A stretch of DNA of 64,000 nt from Lyophyllum atratum. Its lineage: Eukaryota > Basidiomycota > Agaricomycetes > Agaricales > Lyophyllaceae. Each line of letters starts with the position of its first letter. Position 1 is the stretch's first letter. The position numbers and the translations under genes were made by a program. Shown here piece after piece: positions 60,013 to 64,000 of this stretch. The notes below the pieces were generated by a model, which made no database searches, was not told the origin of the DNA, and saw nothing but the letters and a program-made list of their open reading frames with translations. Where the stretch lies: the NCBI GenBank assembly GCA_014905825.1, contig JACGCN010000002.1:2294001-2358000 (forward strand). Direction: 5' to 3'.

Positions 60013-60168
60013 GACGTTGACCGTGAAGAACACAGCTATGTTTTGAGTTTCTGCCAGTGTGATTGGCTCGTATGGTTGTGACAAACGTGACCCTTGAGCT
60101 CCCGTGTCACATTCTGTTTGCTCGTTGACTGAGACTCTTCGCCGCTGCTGGCAACGTCGACGCTGACA
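60013..60168. promoter_or_regulatory. prefoldin 2 / NDUFS8 bidirectional promoter (156 bp)
   Basis: All the DNA between two divergent start codons, so both basal promoters and both 5' leaders must fit in 156 bp. Confidence 0.6.
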
Positions 60169-61200
<1,032 letters not shown>

Positions 61201-62327
61201 TGGGTGAGAATAGAATGCAGAAACGGGCGGAGTATCTACTTCGTACCGCCTTGTATGATATTAATATCGCAACCCGACGCCTTCTGATTGAAATAATCCT
61301 GTCGCGTGACGTCACCCATTAGCAGAACGCATACCATGCACGCCAAGCAGGCTCGCCAACAAGCTCGCAACGTGTTACCACCGGGTTCCATTCTTTAGCA
61401 TACGACTACTGATAGTATATCGCAGCCACGGCATGACAGATGTGTCGCAAGGCGCACGATCAAATTATTGGGCGCCCAATGTCCAATGTTCGCGGAGAAA
61501 GGAACAGTGTGGAATATTCCCTGCCCACTACGCTTTTACCTGTTCTAGGCAAGTTCACAGAGTGTAATCTCGTCGCAGCCGCACTCTGACTCGACTTGTA
61601 CAGTTCTCTCACGGAATCCAGTCATTGTTGTCCCCATTTGAGCATCGAGAATGCAACAACAGTGAACAACATAAGATGGTCCCCCTAGCCGCGGAAATAT
61701 TCGGTTTTACGACAGTGCCTTCACCAGCATCTACGTGATCGGGGGCAACGTCGGTTGCGCCCAGCATATCACAGTGAGTGACCGTTCTTTGGCGCTTCCA
61801 GGTTAATTAGAGACCGATGGGCAGCGGATAGCATGTTTATCACAGGTGTATTCGGAATCCACATGATTGCAGTCCATTTCAGGACCATCGCAAAGATGGT
61901 AAGAGTCAAGTCAGCCGCTCAGACACGTATTTTACTCTTCGTTACGCAGCAGACTCGGAATTCATCTCATGGACGCCTGGTGCATCAATAATCCTGAATC
62001 CGCCGGCGGAAGCCTATTTTCCACATCTCACACACACCACAGCAGCTGCGCAACTGTAAGATTCACAGATAGGAAGTCATTTGTACCTCATCTTCTCACG
62101 TATCTTCCTTCAGAAATTGGGGTCTTTCACATGGCCGCAATCTGTCACGGCCAAAGACCCCTCGCCGCAGTCTACGATCGTCCTCGTCTCGCACTGTCCT
62201 TGAGTCATGACATGTAGCAGTCAAGGACCCACACGCCCCGTAAACCCTCGGCTGTGCTTCTCGCGCCCCTATTTCAAAACTTCCCTACATATCCGCTTCT
62301 TCCCGCCGCCGAACAACTGGTTCTGTT
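61201..62327. other. intergenic, no gene seen
   Basis: 1.1 kb without a supported gene. An ATF/CREB-type palindrome TGACGTCA is at 61307-61314. A short open frame (61969-62217) has no motif. Confidence 0.5.
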
Positions 62328-62816
62328 ATGTCAGGTTCGTCTACACTTGATACGCAGAAACGAACAGGGAAACACACACCCAAGAAAGAAAGACACCCAC
62401 CCCCGCTACAGTCGCGCGAACCACCGTGGTTTATCAAAACGCGCCCAAGTACCATCTGCGCTAATTTGCTACTCTCGTACGCGAGGCAGTTCATCGAGCA
62501 GGCGACTACAACTACATCGAGCACTCGGGCACCTTCCATCATGACTGTGGTTCTAGGTCTGAGGGTGGAGTACGACGGCGACAGATTGATCGAATTACTC
62601 CAACGCCGCCGCCAGGACGTTGGGTCGCCGTCCACAGACATAGTATACACCTTCAAGGACGAACAGAGCTTAACCACATGTTGGACTGACCAGGCCGCTA
62701 TTTGCGGTGACATGCGGACGATCGATGAGGGCCCTTCTGTTCGATTCCCCGACTCTGACGAGCGGTCTACTGCCTCTTGGACAGCTGCGTTGAATGCAGG
62801 ACTGTCGGAAGATTGA
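62328..62816 (+). CDS. small hypothetical protein, doubtful
   Basis: A single open frame of 162 codons starting at ATG 62328. The first 65 residues are basic and read like untranslated DNA; the second half (VLGLRVEYDGDRLIELLQRR, DIVYTFKDEQSLTTCWTDQA) is more protein-like. No family recognised. The true start may be the later Met (MTVVLGLRVEYD) at 62541 or an intron may be present. Confidence 0.3.
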   Translation: MSGSSTLDTQKRTGKHTPKKERHPPPLQSREPPWFIKTRPSTICANLLLSYARQFIEQATTTTSSTRAPSIMTVVLGLRVEYDGDRLIELLQRRRQDVGSPSTDIVYTFKDEQSLTTCWTDQAAICGDMRTIDEGPSVRFPDSDERSTASWTAALNAGLSED

Positions 62817-63394
62817 TCCCCTTCACTCTATCATCTATACATTATCGGCGAGGGCTTCTGTGATTTCGTGAAAGTATCTAGGTGTCAGCCGCTGCCATTT
62901 GTCTAGACCCTGGTCCTTGGGATGGCGTTAAGCACTTCTACGCGTACACCTTGTAATCACGCTCTTCACTTCCTTTCAGCCTCTTATGCTTGCTCCGTTC
63001 GAGATGGATATGTATGTCTGTGACCTCGTAGAAGATGCACCCTTATAAGGATTTTGACTGTTCGGGCTGACGGTGTAGTCCTTGTCGCGAAGACGCGGAA
63101 CGAATGTCTGTTCTACCTACATACACACCAGATGCCCGCTCTGAAAAACCTTTTTGGGGTTTGACAATGTCATCTGGAAACATACAGTCACCGGACCCTG
63201 CCAAGGTCATAAGACACCATTCGTGCGGGGATTCTCAAGCGGGCTGAGCCAAAAGGCAGCAGAAATCCAAGGATAGCAACTTCATAACAGAGCACATACA
63301 TAAACAACTGATTGGCAAAAGAAGACAATGTAAGCGGAACGGACAGCCCGGGATTGTCCAAAGGTATCCAAATGGGTCTTAATGTCTCCAGGAA
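62817..63394. other. intergenic
   Basis: No gene seen between the small ORF and the minus-strand gene at the window edge. Confidence 0.5.
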
Positions 63395-64000
63395 TCATGG
63401 AGGTCCCATTCGGCCTTCCTCCTGGTTATCAATACTGCGGCGATGTTCTCGATGATAGCGTTTACCCCTATCTTCGCCTCTCCCACCGGGGTACACCGGA
63501 CCCTCGCCTGCGTCATCGCTGTCGACATCCATCTCGTTTCGACCTCGTTTCCGCGAGTCCAAAGAAGAACGACTTTGTTCCGGTGGTGGGAAGGTGCCAC
63601 CGCCACCACCTCCTCGATCGCGGGAGGGTACAGATCTACCATCTTCATGTACAAAGTCCATGTCCTCATTTGGTGGATTCACCGGTCGTAGCCTGTAAGC
63701 CCGCGTGCGATCGTGTTGTTCGTAGTAGTGTCGCGAATCTGGCCGAGACGGCCCGTCAGCTGCGTTGCCGGAGCCTGAGCCTGAGCCTGAAACGGGTGAC
63801 CCAGAACGCGAATGTACGAGGTAGTTGTTTGTAGATGGTGGTGGATCACGGTAGTAGACTTGTTCGTCTCGCATGCGAGACGAGGCATGAGGCTCAGGAT
63901 AGTCACCTCTGTCGATTGGCTGACGGCTCCGATGTGCCATTGGAGGAGAGATCATGTGTGAGGAGCTTACGTCGCGGCTACGGCCGAGGTCACGGCTGTG
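63395..64000 (-). CDS. C-terminal part of a disordered, RG/charged protein (5' part outside window)
   Basis: The minus strand is open from the window edge to a stop at 63395. The product is strongly disordered: HSRDLGRSRDV, PPMAHRSRQPIDRGDYPEPH, a GSGSGSG run, RPVNPPNEDMDFVHEDGRSV, a GGGGGG run, SLDSRKRGRNEMDVDSDDAG with a basic patch that could be a nuclear signal, and HREHRRSIDNQEEGRMGPP at the end. A possible splice donor (GAC|GTAAGC at about 63970) could shorten this exon. Family unknown; a nuclear regulator is only a guess from composition. Confidence 0.5.
   Translation of the reverse strand, partial: HSRDLGRSRDVSSSHMISPPMAHRSRQPIDRGDYPEPHASSRMRDEQVYYRDPPPSTNNYLVHSRSGSPVSGSGSGSGNAADGPSRPDSRHYYEQHDRTRAYRLRPVNPPNEDMDFVHEDGRSVPSRDRGGGGGGTFPPPEQSRSSLDSRKRGRNEMDVDSDDAGEGPVYPGGRGEDRGKRYHREHRRSIDNQEEGRMGPP

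Noticed and set aside
61307..61314. TGACGTCA (ATF/CREB) palindrome, also at 1088-1095
   Set aside because: Two copies in 64 kb are expected by chance and one is not close to a gene start.

Overview
The window is fungal nuclear DNA, most likely from a mushroom-forming basidiomycete (Agaricomycete). Evidence: genes are dense and on both strands, nearly every gene is cut by many introns of about 50 nt with GTNNGT donors, and the best recognised proteins read like agaricomycete versions (beta-glucan machinery, Yvc1-type channel, Helitron). No tRNA, rRNA or CRISPR array was found. All exon joins were made by eye from splice signals, frame continuity and family motifs, with no alignment or transcript data.

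Layout. 1-8.3 kb: a single-pass membrane protein (-), RIB1 GTP cyclohydrolase II (+), a membrane-anchored GH17 beta-1,3-glucanase (+) and the sorting nexin VPS17 (+). 8.7-14.5 kb: a Helitron transposon (-) with a six-exon, 1856-codon RepHel gene that can be joined without a frame break. 15.4-19.8 kb: PEX14 and glycogen branching enzyme GLC3 (both +). 20.3-31.5 kb: a compact run of three head-to-head pairs, LEU2/NOB1, ARPC3/YVC1 and PSF2/haspin. 31.9-38.5 kb: a KRE6/SKN1-type GH16 protein (-), an F-box protein and a C2H2 zinc-finger protein. 38.8-44.9 kb: a ubiquitin-specific protease whose frame is broken several times, an intact mitochondrial-type PP2C phosphatase, and a low-complexity gene that also looks frame-broken. 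45.7-46.2 kb: a 425-bp inverted-repeat element (MITE-like). 47.0-64 kb: an ACT-domain protein, an unrecognised 543-aa protein, a short-chain dehydrogenase, an 893-aa low-complexity protein with an RGG tail, a secreted CAP/PR-1 protein, the head-to-head pair prefoldin 2 / complex I NDUFS8, a doubtful small ORF and the 3' part of a gene that leaves the window.

The genes do not form one pathway. They are housekeeping (riboflavin, leucine, glycogen, peroxisome import, retromer, ribosome maturation, replication, mitosis, actin, complex I, prefoldin) and cell-wall genes, interrupted by two mobile elements. The most notable points are the complete-looking Helitron with hairpin-forming 33-bp repeats in its first exon, the 22-exon YVC1 with 5-nt and 11-nt exons, repeated GC-AG introns, and a frame-broken protease between intact neighbours. 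I found no convincing new multi-gene system.
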